Part shown: positions 46,525 to 57,407 of the stretch, piece after piece
Layout of the letters: every line of letters starts with the position of its first letter
How positions within the stretch are numbered: the first letter of the stretch is position 1
Notes under the pieces: generated by a model
The model's input: only the letters and a program-made list of their open reading frames with translations
Database searches by the model: none
Told to the model about the DNA's origin: nothing
Source: Callorhinus ursinus
Taxonomy: Eukaryota; Chordata; Mammalia; Carnivora; Otariidae
Reading direction: 5' to 3'
Assembly: GCF_003265705.1 (NCBI RefSeq)
Contig: NW_020312902.1
Location: forward strand, 13,909,903-13,973,902
DNA length: 64,000 nt
Position numbers and translations under genes: made by a program

Positions 46525-47280
46525 AGCAAGGGGTTGCTTTGGTGAAAAGTGAAAACCACGGTCCCAGCTGTGGGTCACCATGAAGCTCTGCAGGATGACT
46601 TTGGGACCCCCATCTCTTTCTCCAGCACCGGGCTCCAGTTCCCTGGAAACCTGCTGTGGGCTAGAAGTGGATGAGAAGTTTGGCTGTAGCTACACTCCAG
46701 CACCTCCAAATTTTGAAGATAGCTCATTATGTGAAAAGCCTTAAGCCACAGGCAAGGGTAGAAACCAGATTAGGCTTCCTCACCTCTTGAGTCCCATCCC
46801 CTATGCTGCTGGTAATACAGTGAGCCAGCCAGGGAGCCCCGTGACAGAATGACGGAGCAGTCCAATTTTCTAAAAGGCATCGAAGTCAGACTTTGTCTGA
46901 AATCTACACCCTCATGCACACACGTGGACATCACTTCAGGCTGCAGAGTTACTCACAGAAGTCAGCAATGGTAAACAACACCTTTTGTAACTTTGGGGGA
47001 AATGTGCCGCTTTTCAAAGAAGCCCAGTTTCTTTTTTTTTTCACCCACAGAAGCTGTCATCACTCAGGTTTTAAGAGCAACAGGCTTGACTTAGAAAGGA
47101 AGATGTTTGGGGGGAAATCTTACCCCTCCTCCACCTCCCTTCAAGTCTTTCACCAGGGGAATAACCAACCAGTTCTTCAAGTTGCTACTCAACATTCCAT
47201 TTTGTTTCCCTAAAAAGTCCACGCGATCCCTTAAAAATAACTAACACAAGGTCTTCTACATTTCTCAGACCGTATTTTAG
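46525..47280. other. Unassigned noncoding DNA
   Basis: No repeat or exon recognised. A T10 run is near 47032. Confidence 0.4.
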
Positions 47281-47284
47281 GTTA

Positions 47285-47645
47285 GCAGTTGTATTAAAAA
47301 GCTGTTGCTGCATGACAAACATCCTCTGAATCCCAGTGGCAACAACAACGTGGATCTTTCACTCACAGGTTTGCAAGTTGGCTGGGCCGCTCTGCTCCGT
47401 GCATTTCCCATCCTCATTGTGGGGCCTGGTGCGAGTCAGGTGATGGGCAAAGCATAAGAGGGCAACTCCACTGCAGCAACACATCCCAAACCTCTGCTCA
47501 CATCATGTCTGCTCACATCCCACTGGCGAGCACATCCCATGGCCAAACCTAACACGGAAGGGACAGGCAATCCAGCTTTGTGAAAGGAACGGCAAAGTGA
47601 CACAGCACAGGGCATGGATCTAGAGAGGAGTAAGCCCATCCCTCG
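47285..47645 (+). repeat. Old interspersed repeat, family not assigned
   Basis: 'agctgttgctgcatgacaaa', 'tcccagtggcaacaacaacg', 'actcacaggtttgcaagttg' and 'gctgggccgctctgctccgt' follow a known mammalian repeat order (gctgcgtaacaaattacc, agtggcttaaaacaac, gctgggtcctctgctc). A local tandem 'tctgctcacatc' occurs inside. Confidence 0.5.
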
Positions 47646-47684
47646 TCACAAGGAACCATCTGCTTTCCTGCTATTCACCATGTC

Positions 47685-47905
47685 TCCCATTTGCTGAGTT
47701 TCTGCTACATGCAAAGCGCTATGGGATACCAAGTTGAATTGGATCCAGTCTCCACCCTCCAGGAATTTACAATAAAGGAAATAAGTGAGTCCATAAAAAG
47801 GTGACATTTGAATGTGAAGCAAGAGCTGGGGAAGAGGGGAGGAAGTAACACATTCTGCCGGTGAAGATCAAGGAATACTTTGCGGGGGAGGGAACACTTT
47901 AGGTA
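47685..47905 (-). repeat. L2 LINE, antisense
   Basis: 'tgctacatgcaaagcgctat', 'ccaccctccaggaatttaca', 'aaaaaggtgacatttgaatg' give antisense L2. Confidence 0.55.
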
Positions 47906-47909
47906 CAAG

Positions 47910-48460
47910 AATGCTTTTGATGGGTAAAAAAGGAAAGAACCCTTAGCTCTCAAGCCAAGGGCAAGAAATTCAAGATCAGCGATGATGTCTAATGTTGTAT
48001 TCTTTTGTATTGTAAACTGCTTTCGTAATACCGGATCCCAAAGACACAGAGGGTGCTAGATTGCCAGCAGGATAGTGCTGTAGAGGATTCGAGAGGTCAC
48101 CTAATCGGGACCATCAGGCTGCGAAGCCCTGAGGACACCAGGATGAACAAGAGCCAGTTCTTAGCCTTCAGTTGGGCAGTTCTCCCCTCAGCACAGAGGT
48201 GGACAAATGCATGGTTTGTGATTGTGAGAAATCAACAGGACCACTTTGTGGCACCCAACCACACAAAACAGGGAGAGGATGAATGTGGCAGCCTTGAGGA
48301 CCAGAGAAATGCCAACGGACTTCTGGTCAAGGTCCACACTCTGAGACTTTTCCTGAAAGAGGAATTCTCTCTGCACGCAGGTGTCTGGAATAGAATTTCT
48401 CTTGAGGCCCCCGGGCCCCAAAGCATTTAGGTGAACCCTGTTTGTCTTCCCAGAACTTCG
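47910..48460. other. Unassigned noncoding DNA
   Basis: The 125-codon plus frame (48053-48430) overlaps antisense frames and has no domain, so it is not called. Confidence 0.4.
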
Positions 48461-48472
48461 AAATCAAGAGTA

Positions 48473-48685
48473 GGGGACCTGGGTGGCTCAGCTGGTTAAG
48501 CATCTGCCTTCGGCTCAGGTCGTGATCCCAACCTCCTGGGATAGAACCCTGTGTCCAGCTCCTTGTTCAGCAGGGAGCTGCTTCTCCCTCTCCTTCTGCC
48601 TCTCCCCCAACCAGTGCTCACTCTCTTTCATGCGTGTGTGCTCTCTCTCTCTCTCTCTCTCTCATTTAAATAAAATCTTTAAAAA
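48473..48685 (+). mobile_element. CAN SINE, somewhat diverged
   Basis: Starts 'ggggacctgggtggctcagc' with a short deletion in the head and more substitutions than its relatives, then a (CT)n stretch and 'aataaaatcttt'. The target duplications 'aaatcaagagta' (48461-48472) and 'aaattaagagta' (48686-48697) differ at one base, fitting an older insertion. Confidence 0.93.
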
Positions 48686-48699
48686 AAATTAAGAGTAAA

Positions 48700-49010
48700 A
48701 TTGCCTCTTTGGATCTACCTATTCTCAGTTACATTGGGGAAACCAAGGCAGCCCAGTAGACCCTTCTCTCACTGATGATCCAATCTTACAAAGGCTCGAG
48801 GGCACCTAGAGGTTAATGTGGCTAGGAATTCTCCCTGTGGAGTCTAGGGATGGCAGTGAGTGAGTCTGTAAGCACCCTGAAATGACATATGAGGTGTATG
48901 TTTTCATGAGTATAATTTTGGAGTAAGAATTCATAGCTTTCATTATATTTACATCCTCAGTACAACTAGGACCACACCCAAGAAGTTAAAAACTTGATCC
49001 ACCCCTTCCT
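48700..49010. other. Unassigned noncoding DNA
   Basis: Nothing recognised. Confidence 0.4.
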
Positions 49011-49014
49011 TTAT

Positions 49015-49130
49015 TTCTTCAATGAATACTTATTGATGCTGACCACCCAGAGACCATGTGCCCAGCACTAGGGATCCAAGGAAAGCGAGACATCCCCCAG
49101 CCTTCAGGTAGGATGATCTAGACATCATCT
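49015..49130 (-). repeat. L2 LINE 3' end, antisense
   Basis: 'tcttcaatgaatacttattg', 'gaccatgtgcccagcactag' and 'ggatccaaggaaagcgagac' give the antisense L2 terminus. Confidence 0.6.
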
Positions 49131-49134
49131 ACCT

Positions 49135-50025
49135 CTTCCAAGAAGTCTGTTAGACACATCGGCAGCACTTCATACCCTTTCATAACGTGAGACATCATGC
49201 CCAATGCCATTCCTCACTGTTCCCCAAATCCTTGCCCCCCGGCCCCCTTCCCTCCCTCCCTCCTTCCCTTCATGCCTTCAATGAATATTTAAGGAGCACA
49301 GGTTTTATGCCTGGCCCGAGCTGTGTCTTGTTTAATTACTGAAACCATGGTTTGGACTGAGCTAATTTTGAGGCAATTCATCTCTATGACAAGAAAAAAA
49401 ATCTAAAGCCTCTCATCATCTCCTCCCCGCTCCTCTCCCTACCACCCTGCCCTGCCCCAGTCAGGGAAAGCTTTGTTTTCTCCTTGAAGAAGCTGTAATA
49501 GAGACTCCTCCTATGTTTATGGTTTATGGAATGAGAACATTAGAGAATTGCCATGGTTACAGGCCCCATTCTGCCTGCATCTGAGGACCAGAGGGAGCTG
49601 GAGGAAAGCACCGAGCTGCAACCCTGGGTGCCGCTCAGCCCAGAATCATCATTAAAAAAAAAAAAAAAAAAAAAAAAAAGTTCACAACAGAGGAGAAATT
49701 CCTCTCAAACAGCGAAGGGAAAATGCCAGGGCTTGATAAGATTGTTCGCAGCCTCTTGGCTGGGCTCTTTCTTCCGCATCCCACCCCCCTTACCCCCTGC
49801 CCCATTATTATTTAAGGTTGTATTAAATCAGGCAAAGGGAGCATACGACAAAATGCAACTGGGTGTCAGTGGCTCTGGCAGGACTCCCAGGCTCGGTGAC
49901 GGGCCCCTCATCTCAGCCCCTCTGTCTTCTTGGCCATCAGGGTCGGCCCCTCCCTGCAGGCCCTGCCTGAGGACAGATAGCCCAGCACTCTATCTCCCTG
50001 GGGGCTGGTGGACTCCAGGAGACCA
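49135..50025. other. Unassigned noncoding DNA with an A26 run
   Basis: 26 consecutive A at 49654-49679 without an identifiable SINE body. The 175-codon frame through it (poly-Lys) is not a gene. The block 49330-49385 and 49780-49870 is AT-rich and unique-looking. Confidence 0.45.
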
Positions 50026-50029
50026 TTCC

Positions 50030-50350
50030 GATTCTGAAACAGAACGAGGCCACGCTAGAAACGGGCAACCAGGGTCCTGATGCAGCTCTGTGTCCTTGGG
50101 AAGGTGTCTTTGCCTCTCTGAACTATGATTTCCCTTCCTTAAAAACCAGGGCATTGGTAAGCATCCTGAAAGCAAAGCAGTGAGATGCTATTGTAAAGGG
50201 TCAGGCTGCCTGGGTCCAAATCCTGACTCTCCGGTTGGCTGGTGGTAGGAATCCGGCACGGTGCTCAATTAACCTCCCTGCACTTCAGTTCCCAACCCTG
50301 TGAAACAGGAACGACAGGAGTGCTGACTGCATGGAGCTGTGGGGATAGAC
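50030..50350 (+). repeat. Two adjacent MIR relics
   Basis: First piece: 'ctctgtgtccttgggaaggt' and 'tttgcctctctgaactatga' (about 50030-50150). Second piece: 'gggtcaggctgcctgggtcc', 'aaatcctgactctccgg' and 'cctgtgaaacaggaacgaca' (about 50175-50350). Both sense. Confidence 0.65.
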
Positions 50351-50354
50351 ACCG

Positions 50355-51420
50355 AGTCGCTCAGAAGCAGGAAGCCTGTGCGATGTCCCCTGTCATCTCT
50401 GTGGCCACAACCTTTGAGTCTCCTTCCTTTCAGAGAGCCCAGAAACTAATACATTTCTGCAGCAAGATGGCAGATGAAGCTGTTGGCTTTCTAATAGAAT
50501 GATTTTGCACCCGTCTTTCTTCGTCTTCTTCCACCCTCTGCCCCTCCCTCTGAATGACCCTACAGATGGCGGGGTCATCCTGAGACCACCTGCAGGGGCC
50601 TGAGGGAGAGCTCACCTGCTGTCCATTACAGAGCAGGAGGCCTGGATTTCTGCACTCCAAGCTCCTGGAGGCAGAGACATCTTTGGGTGAGGTTCCTTGG
50701 AGAGGTAAAGTGGGAGCTAACTGAGGGGGTCCCAGTGCAGGGAGCCATAGCATAGGGGAGTAACCAGATTGTGTTTGTTAACAACAATGGATGCGATCCT
50801 TACCACCTGCACTCCCTGGGCAGGCACCACATTAAGCAAGCATCATGCTTGCCCCATTTTGTCACAGTCCCAGAGCAACCCTTGGAGGCACACACTATCA
50901 CACGTGGCACCCTGCCTGACCTCATACAGCTCCCCTGCGGCCGAGCCCAGCTTTGATGGTCGGGGCCTGACCCTCAGCCTCTCCACACAGTTTCCAAACA
51001 TGAGCCCACAAAGAAAAGGTCTGTGGCCGGCGTAGAAAGTGCTGTGGGCCTCGGACCCCAAACCTTTTACTCTTTCTTATCACTCCTCCATTCCCTGTGG
51101 TCTCGTTGACATGCCTGAGAACTTAGTTAAGTATAACCAGAAAATCCAAGCGCCTCCACTCTGCAGAAACCAGGAAGGAGAATTTGGAGGGCAAATGGCA
51201 GCTGTGTGAGCATGAGGCCCAGCAACCCCCTCCCACACCCACACGGAGACCCTTCCTGCAGAGATGGCCCTGGAAGAAGCAGACTTCCATTCACGAGGGG
51301 AGACTCCTTTCCCCAGGGGGTGTGTGGGTGCGTTAGTTGGTTGTATTAATCAGTCCAAGCAGCACGTCCAGCCCCCAGGGCCGGCAGGAGGATCCCAGCG
51401 GGATCAGAGACCATCTGCCT
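50355..51420. other. Unassigned noncoding DNA
   Basis: No gene or repeat recognised. Frames below 110 codons on both strands, no domains. Confidence 0.4.
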
Positions 51421-51424
51421 TTCT

Positions 51425-51650
51425 TCCTGAGCCTCATACTCGGGGCTGGGCGCAGTACTAAGTACTCCTCACAACTACCTGATTCGATAATTACTAGAGT
51501 TGTTCCCATTATATGGAAGGAAAAGGAGTCTTAGAGAGGTTAAGTGCCCCCTCCACATTCCAAGTGGAAAGTGGCAGAGCCAAGATTTAAACTCAGAGCT
51601 GTCCAAATTCAGAATGCAAAGTCCGTGCTCTGTGCCCACTAAACCCCTCC
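51425..51650 (-). repeat. MIR SINE, antisense, near full length
   Basis: 'gcagtactaagtactcctca', 'ataattactagagttgttcc', 'aggagtcttagagaggttaa', 'ggcagagccaagatttaaac', 'ctcagagctgtcc'. Complete antisense order. Confidence 0.75.
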
Positions 51651-51654
51651 TCAA

Positions 51655-52845
51655 GGCTGGAAGAACTCTCATAGAATCACAAGGCAGGTCTGTCTAAACC
51701 CAGAGCCCATGCCCTCAGCCCCTAGGATACCTTCCCTCTCCCCATGGAAGCGCAAACGAGTGGAAGGACAGGGCAGGCACCAAACGCACTCAGCAGCACC
51801 CTGTGAACACCTGTCAGTGAGGTATGGAGCAGGAGGTGTAGACGCTCACAGAAAGAGCTATCCCTGAGGCGTCCCAGCTGGATGCCTGGGAGGGGGTGAG
51901 CCTGGCCACAGCAGAGGAGCCCGGCCCAAGCAAAGGCAGAGGGAGGAGGGCAAGTCGGGCACCCTGAGAAGCTAGTGAGAGGCCTCCCCCTCCAGTGGGC
52001 CGTGAGGAGTGGTGGGGTGTGCATATTGAGTGTAAGACGGACTTTGGGGCTCCCAGAGTGGCTGCAGGCACGGAGCACCTGTCCTGCCCCTTGAACCAGG
52101 AAGCCCAAGCCCTTGTGCCCCACCCACCCCCAGCCCCCACTCAGAAGGAAAAGCAATTTTCCATATTAATATATCTGAGTTCCAAACCTTTTGACCTGTG
52201 AAAAACCCTTCCTAGTGATTTATTTGTCTCTTCTCGCTAAGACAACTGCCATTATTTTAAGTCACGCACGTAGCAGAGATACTCTCTCCCTTCTGGGGTC
52301 AGACTGGGCTTGTCAAAGGGGCTAGAGAAGGCTCAGAGCGGTCCCCGGGTCTCCTGGCCCCAGGAAAGCGTTGCTTGGCAGGGTCATTTACACCCCAGTA
52401 GGCAGGGACTGGGCCAGGAGGGGCCAGATGGAGAGAAAATCTGGGCTCAGGCCAACAGCCAGTAGAATAACCCCTGGAAGACTCAGTTTACCTACCTATG
52501 AAACCAGGGCACCTGGGTCACGGCCGACATCCTAGAGGAGCTCTCACGGGTTCCCCAGGGGACTCAGCTGTGGGCAGGATGACTGTCTTGTACTTAAAGG
52601 ACCCTGCTTTCTCTCAGAGCGCAATACAAATAATGATATCCCCAATGTCTCACCCCACCCCATTTCCTCTTTGCTGCCAAAGGGTGGGTGTTAGGAAATG
52701 AATATTAGAGATTGGTCAGATCACAAACAACTCGGAAACGGCAACTTAGTCCACAATGGAACAAACACTGAGCCCCTGCTGCGTGGCCATGGGGCCCTCT
52801 CATGGGCACGGAGAGGGAGAGAATTGCCCCGGGCGGTGGCCAGAG
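51655..52845. other. Unassigned noncoding DNA
   Basis: A 144-codon minus frame (51722-52156) and a 108-codon one overlap here without domain similarity. No exon supported. 'tggaagactcagtttaccta' near 52480 may be another MIR scrap. Confidence 0.4.
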
Positions 52846-52849
52846 GGCC

Positions 52850-53000
52850 AAGTGGCCGACAGAACAGGAACTCTGCAGTCCGAGTACCTGGGCCCCAAAC
52901 CAGCCCCTGTGGCCCGAGGCATGTTGTTCCCCTCTCACTGGGGCTCTCCTTCCTCATCTGTAAAATGAGGTTATTAACAGCCACAGCAGAACATGATGTC
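52850..53000 (+). repeat. MIR fragment
   Basis: 'ttccttcctcatctgtaaaa' style core ('ctcatctgtaaaatgaggtt') preceded by 'gcagtccgagtacctgggcc'. Sense MIR. Confidence 0.65.
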
Positions 53001-53084
53001 TCTCCCTTCTTATATCTCCCTCATTCCACCTCGTGAATATTTTGTGGCTCACATCTGCATGGAGATCTGAGCTGTCTACCCCTC

Positions 53085-53290
53085 TACCTCCTATGCTCTG
53101 CTACTCCTGCTCACTGTGTACAAACCTTTATTGTGCCATCAAATATTTCCATCTTCTTTTCAGAGTGGATGTGCTGTCTCCTTAATTATAGGGACAGTGT
53201 CTGGAGGGCGGAGCTGCCTTTATGCTTACTGTTGATCCCCTCTGGGATCTGGTACAGGACCGCACAGGATGAGAACTCAAGGAAGAGGTG
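53085..53290 (+). repeat. L2 LINE 3' fragment
   Basis: 'ctgctcactgtgtacaaacc', 'attatagggacagtgtctgg' and 'ggatctggtacaggaccgca' match the L2 3' region. Confidence 0.5.
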
Positions 53291-53417
53291 TCTAACCAGC
53301 TGACCATGGAGGCAGGAGGGGCCCTTGGGTCAGAAAAGTCAGTCCACTGGATTGGCCAAGGGAGGACTGGCTCAGTGTGTACTGAGGATGTGGCCTGCCA
53401 TTGCCTACACATACAGG

Positions 53418-53632
53418 GGATGATGGACGGACGGATGGATGGATGGATGGATGGATGGATGGATGGATGGTGGGTAGATGGGTGGATGGTGGATGGTGGG
53501 TGCATGGTGGGTGGATAGAGGAATGGATGGATGGTGGATGGATGGATGGATAATGGATGGCTGGAGGATGGGTGGAATGATGGCTGGCTGGCTGGCTGGC
53601 TGGATGCATGGACACCTGGATGCATGGACAGA
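53418..53632 (+). repeat. GGAT minisatellite with variant units
   Basis: About 210 bp of tandem GGAT with GGTG, GGCT and GCAT variants and several sub-blocks, for example a pure GGAT run near 53430-53470 and a GGCT run near 53580. Likely length-polymorphic. The His/Pro/Ser-rich frames on the minus strand are repeat artefacts. Confidence 0.95.
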
Positions 53633-53639
53633 ATGACCT

Positions 53640-54105
53640 TATTCTGGGAAGATTTCTCTGGCCTCTTGGTCCCTTCAAGTTTACCCTGAATCTTTACCTC
53701 CTTTCCTCCTCCACAGGCTCAATTATTCCTGCCAAGCTGCACCCGAAGTCTCAAGGGGAAGGTTGGTTAGTTTTCTCACTTGCTTATGTTGTGTAATTAA
53801 ATAATATAAAAACAAATCAGTGTCATGTCCCAAACATTTCTGCCAGTGCTATCAGCCTCCTAATTAATACCATTGCTTGGTGGGCACTGGGCAGCCTGTC
53901 TCCCTGAGCTCCCTCTGAGCCCCCAACAGGTCATGCCAGGCCTGGTGCAGCCTGCACTGAGCCCCAGCCAGCGACCTCCTCTCCTGCCCACCCTGGAGAC
54001 ACGCACTTCTGCCATGTTCAGTGTGAGGCAGCCCAATGCCATCACATGCCCAAGAAAGTGGTTACCAAGATCATGTAGGGAAACAGGCTCTGTCTTTGAG
54101 TAAAT
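53640..54105. other. Unassigned noncoding DNA with a TAAT-core block
   Basis: No gene. About 53755-53875 ('ttgtgtaattaaataatata', 'tcctaattaataccattgc') is a weak candidate conserved noncoding element. Confidence 0.35.
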
Positions 54106-54109
54106 GCTG

Positions 54110-54335
54110 GCATGGTCCTTTTAGAGCTTCCTTCCACCGCCTTAACTCTGCCTGACCCACAGCCCATACCCCCCCCCCATAAGCCTTCCCTGATTCCTCA
54201 GCCCACCCCCTTATCTGTGCCCTCCTCTGGCCTTTGCAACCTTCTGACTACTCTGTGCCCAACCTGTCTCTTTCCTCCATTCATATCCCAACCTCAGCCC
54301 ATCAGAGAGGGCATCTTTCACTAGTTTCTCCTCCA
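54110..54335 (+). repeat. L2 LINE, left part, probably split by an L1M
   Basis: 'ttagagcttccttccaccgc', 'aagccttccctgattcctca' and 'acctgtctctttcctccatt' match L2. A further L2 piece lies beyond the L1M end at 54790. Confidence 0.5.
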
Positions 54336-54339
54336 AGGG

Positions 54340-54695
54340 ACATTCTACGAAACACCTGAATGGTACTCCTTAAAACTGTCAAAGTTATCAAAAAAACAAA
54401 AGTCTGAATAACTGTCACAACCAAGAGGAGCTAAGGAGACACAATGACTAAATGGGATGAGGTATCCTTAATGGGATCCTGGGTCAGAACAAGAACATTG
54501 GGCAAAAAATAAGGAAATCTGAATAAAGTCTGGGTATCGATGCTGGTTTATTCTCAGGACAAACACAACACACTAATGCAAGATGTACCAATAGGAAAAC
54601 TGTGTGGGGTCTACGGGAACTCTCTCTTACTATCTCTGCAGTTTTTTTTGTAAACCTGAAACTGTTCTAAAACCAGACTATTTTTTTTAAAAGTT
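54340..54695 (+). mobile_element. L1M LINE 3' end, 5'-truncated
   Basis: 'ctaaggagacacaatgacta', 'taatgggatcctgggtcaga', 'gaataaagtctgggtatcga', 'tgggaactctctc'-like 'tacgggaactctctcttact', 'tgtaaacctgaaactgttct' follow the same L1M 3' UTR order as at 16250-16582. No coding part. Confidence 0.8.
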
Positions 54696-54789
54696 AATGG
54701 AAGGATTTGGGCCCCCAACCCCACCAACACATATATCCCCCAGGGCAGAACGTGTTCACACACTGTCTCCCTGCCATTTGGTGTCCCAG

Positions 54790-54905
54790 GAAGTTCAAGT
54801 TCCTTTAAGGCAAGAACCAAGTCTTCCCTTGCTCTTATTTCATGGATAGATTCTCAACACAGGGCCAAGCATGTGATAGGCTTAATAAATGCCTGATGAT
54901 TGTTT
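54790..54905 (+). repeat. L2 LINE 3' end
   Basis: 'agttcctttaaggcaagaac', 'caagtcttcccttgctctta', 'caacacagggccaagcatgt' and 'gataggcttaataaatgcct'. Probably the same L2 as 54110-54335. Confidence 0.65.
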
Positions 54906-55084
54906 AAAACACCTCAGGACCTCAGAAAGCTATGGAGGTGGGAAGAGATGGTAAGTGGCCCAATTTTGCATTTTAACATATATTTTCCACAAGGAAACCA
55001 GCTGATGGTGATATATTAAATGAGGCAAATTATTGCAACTTCACAATTAGCTGACCAGTCAAAATAATAAGTCACCCTTAATAC

Positions 55085-55335
55085 ATAATCATACTATCTA
55101 ATACTTATAATGGGCACTCGTAATGGGCCAGGTGTTGTGCACAATCTCATTTAACCCTCAGAACAATGCTAAGTAGCAAGCAGTTAGGATTGTTACAATC
55201 CCCATTTTACAGCTGAGGAACTCAGTGAGATTATGAGACTTAGTCAGGGTCAGAGGGCTAGTGATCAATGGAGTTAGATTTTACCCTAGGCAGAGCAGTC
55301 TGGCTCTGAATCCACCTTAAGCCAGTACATTCTAC
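55085..55335 (-). repeat. MIR SINE, antisense, near full length
   Basis: 'gggccaggtgttgtgcacaa', 'tctcatttaaccctcagaac', 'ccccattttacagctgagga', 'gagacttagtcagggtcaga', 'agtctggctctgaatccacc'. Confidence 0.8.
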
Positions 55336-55339
55336 TTGT

Positions 55340-56115
55340 GCCAACTACCTACCAACCGGTGTTACTTATTTCAACCTGTTTCTCAACAAGGTCTATGGGT
55401 TCCGTGTCCACATGATTGCAAATTCCCAATAAATAGGTCAAAATAAACAAAGGTATCTGAAAGTGTCTGTCCAAACTAACAGACAGAGGTTGCCCAGAGC
55501 TTCCATAATAGCAGCCTGTCCTCCACGGCAGCTAACCTGTCTTCCTTCTGCTGCTACGTGCTTGGTTTTGGTCCTGCCTCTGCCATCGGGTGGCTGGGTC
55601 CACTCAGGTCAGCCCCATTGTGTCTGAAGAGCCCAGGACCGTTCAAGTTGGAAAAGGCCTCAGAAGTCTGCTGGTCCAGCCCTTTCATTGCACAGGACTC
55701 ATGATACCAGCTCCCTGGTCATGGAAGACTGTCAAGCCTGGAAGGCAAAGGGAAAGCCCTCTTTGGTCTATTACTTTCCATGCAACTCATCAACGGGCCT
55801 ATGCTCCAGAGAAAGAACTCTGAGTGGTTAAGGAAGGTACTCCAACATCCTGTGATCCCAGGGATTTGAACAGCCAGCTCTAGAGCTCCCCACCTATGGC
55901 TCAGGGGACCTACCACTTGCCTCCAGATGTGTTTGGGTACCCAATGGCCAGATGTGTTCAGAGACCACAGAGCAGAGAACTGTGGGTACCTTCGGCAGAA
56001 GAAGGGAGGCCTCGAGAGATGCCAGTGACCCCCCCATTCTCACCCCACCCCCAGTGGAAACACACAACAGGGGTTCTGCCGAGCAGCTCATTCCCTTGTA
56101 ATCAGGAGTGATCTT
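55340..56115. other. Unassigned noncoding DNA
   Basis: No gene or nameable repeat seen. Confidence 0.4.
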
Positions 56116-56117
56116 GT

Positions 56118-56330
56118 TCACAGACCTGCACTGTCCACAGTGGTGACCAGTAGCCACACATGGCTTTTTCTGATTTTAACTAAAATTAAATAAAGTTTAT
56201 AATCCAGCCCTTCAGTTGCACAAGCCATATTTCAAGTGCTCACCTGTGGCTAGCAGCTGCCGTATTAGAGAGCATAGACACAGGACATTTCAGCGTTTGG
56301 GGCAGCGTTGTTGGTAGATAAGAGCGCCTT
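56118..56330. mobile_element. hAT-type MITE
   Basis: 'cctgcactgtccacagtggt', 'gaccagtagccacacatggc', 'aactaaaattaaataaagtt', 'atttcaagtgctcacctgtg', 'gctagcagctgccgtattag' and 'acaggacatttcagcg' match a common mammalian hAT element (possibly MER58 type). The two 'agccacatgtggct'-like halves are inverted. Confidence 0.7.
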
Positions 56331-56334
56331 TGTC

Positions 56335-56920
56335 AACAGAGAAAGAAATGGGGCTGCAGAATACAAATTAACCAATTGCATTTTAACAACCAAACATTCT
56401 CCCAGCTACCTGTGTGACCAAAAGATGATTGCATTTTTATGCAGAAATGGCTTTTAGTTGTACCACCTGAGGATCCAGGCAGAGCGGAAGAGGCAGAGAT
56501 ATTTTCTAATGCCTCTTCCGAAGACACACGAATTGAGAGCTGATAGGATAAATGCCAGGATGCACACCCACCCAGGTGAGGAGCTTTTTAGAAATGAAAG
56601 AGAGATATTTACTTAACTGGAAAAAAGACAAAATAGCATGTTTACTCTTTACTTGGTTCTTTTAAGAAAAGAAAAGAAACAAAAGTGCACCAGCTAAAAC
56701 ATATCTAAGTAGAACACAAGTGTAGCAGGCCAGGCGATGTTGGCGGTGGGCGAATGAGACAGGATATTTAAACTGTCTGCTCTGACAAGAAAATTGAAGA
56801 CAAATTGAGCACGGCGCTAAGCCTGGAGAAACCGAGATGGTTTCGTTGCATTGTACCTCCTCTTGCTGCAGCTCCTCGCTAGCAAGAAACAGCTCTATTT
56901 CCAGTTCATTCGGAACCTAC
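56335..56920. other. Unassigned AT-rich noncoding DNA
   Basis: No exon or named repeat. 56360-56460 is unique-looking ('caaattaaccaattgcattt'). Confidence 0.4.
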
Positions 56921-56922
56921 AG

Positions 56923-57012
56923 CAGCCCCCCCTTATCCACAGGAGAGACCTCCCAAGACCCCCGGGGGACTGTCTGAGACCGCAGACAGCACAGAACACT
57001 GTATATACTATG
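56923..57012 (+). mobile_element. Pogo/Tigger-type MITE fragment (left end)
   Basis: 'cagccccccccttatccac'-like start (actual 'cagcccccccttatccacag'), 'gacctcccaagacccccggg', 'actgtctgagaccgcagaca' and 'ctgtatatactatg' match a mammalian MITE of the pogo group. It breaks off where Tigger1 begins. The right half was not found after Tigger1. Confidence 0.55.
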
Positions 57013-57407
57013 AGCGTGCCGTATTTTATTGCATTTCACTTTATTGCACTTCACAGATGCTGCATTTTTCACAGATTGAAGGTTTGGGGCAACCGTGCAT
57101 CGAGCAAGTCTTTCGGCGCCATTTTTCCAAAAGAATTTGCTCACTTCGTGTCTCTGTGTCACATTTTGAAATATTTCAAACCTTTCATTATTATTATATT
57201 GGTCATGCTGATCTGTGGTCAGTGATCTTTGATGTTACTATTATAATTGTTTCAGAGCACCATGAACTGTGCCCATACAAGAATGAAAACTTAATCAATA
57301 AAGTATGCATTCCAACTCCAGCCGTGGCCCTAGCTCTCCTTCACCTCAGGCCTCCCTATTCCTTGAGATACAACAATATTGAAATTAGGTCAGTTAATAA
57401 CCCTACA

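Noticed and set aside
49553..50080. 175-codon open frame on the plus strand
   Set aside because: It reads through an A26 run as poly-Lys, with no domain and a downstream part overlapping MIR sequence.
53182..53678. Two long minus-strand frames rich in His, Pro, Ser and Ile
   Set aside because: Direct translation of the GGAT minisatellite in other frames.
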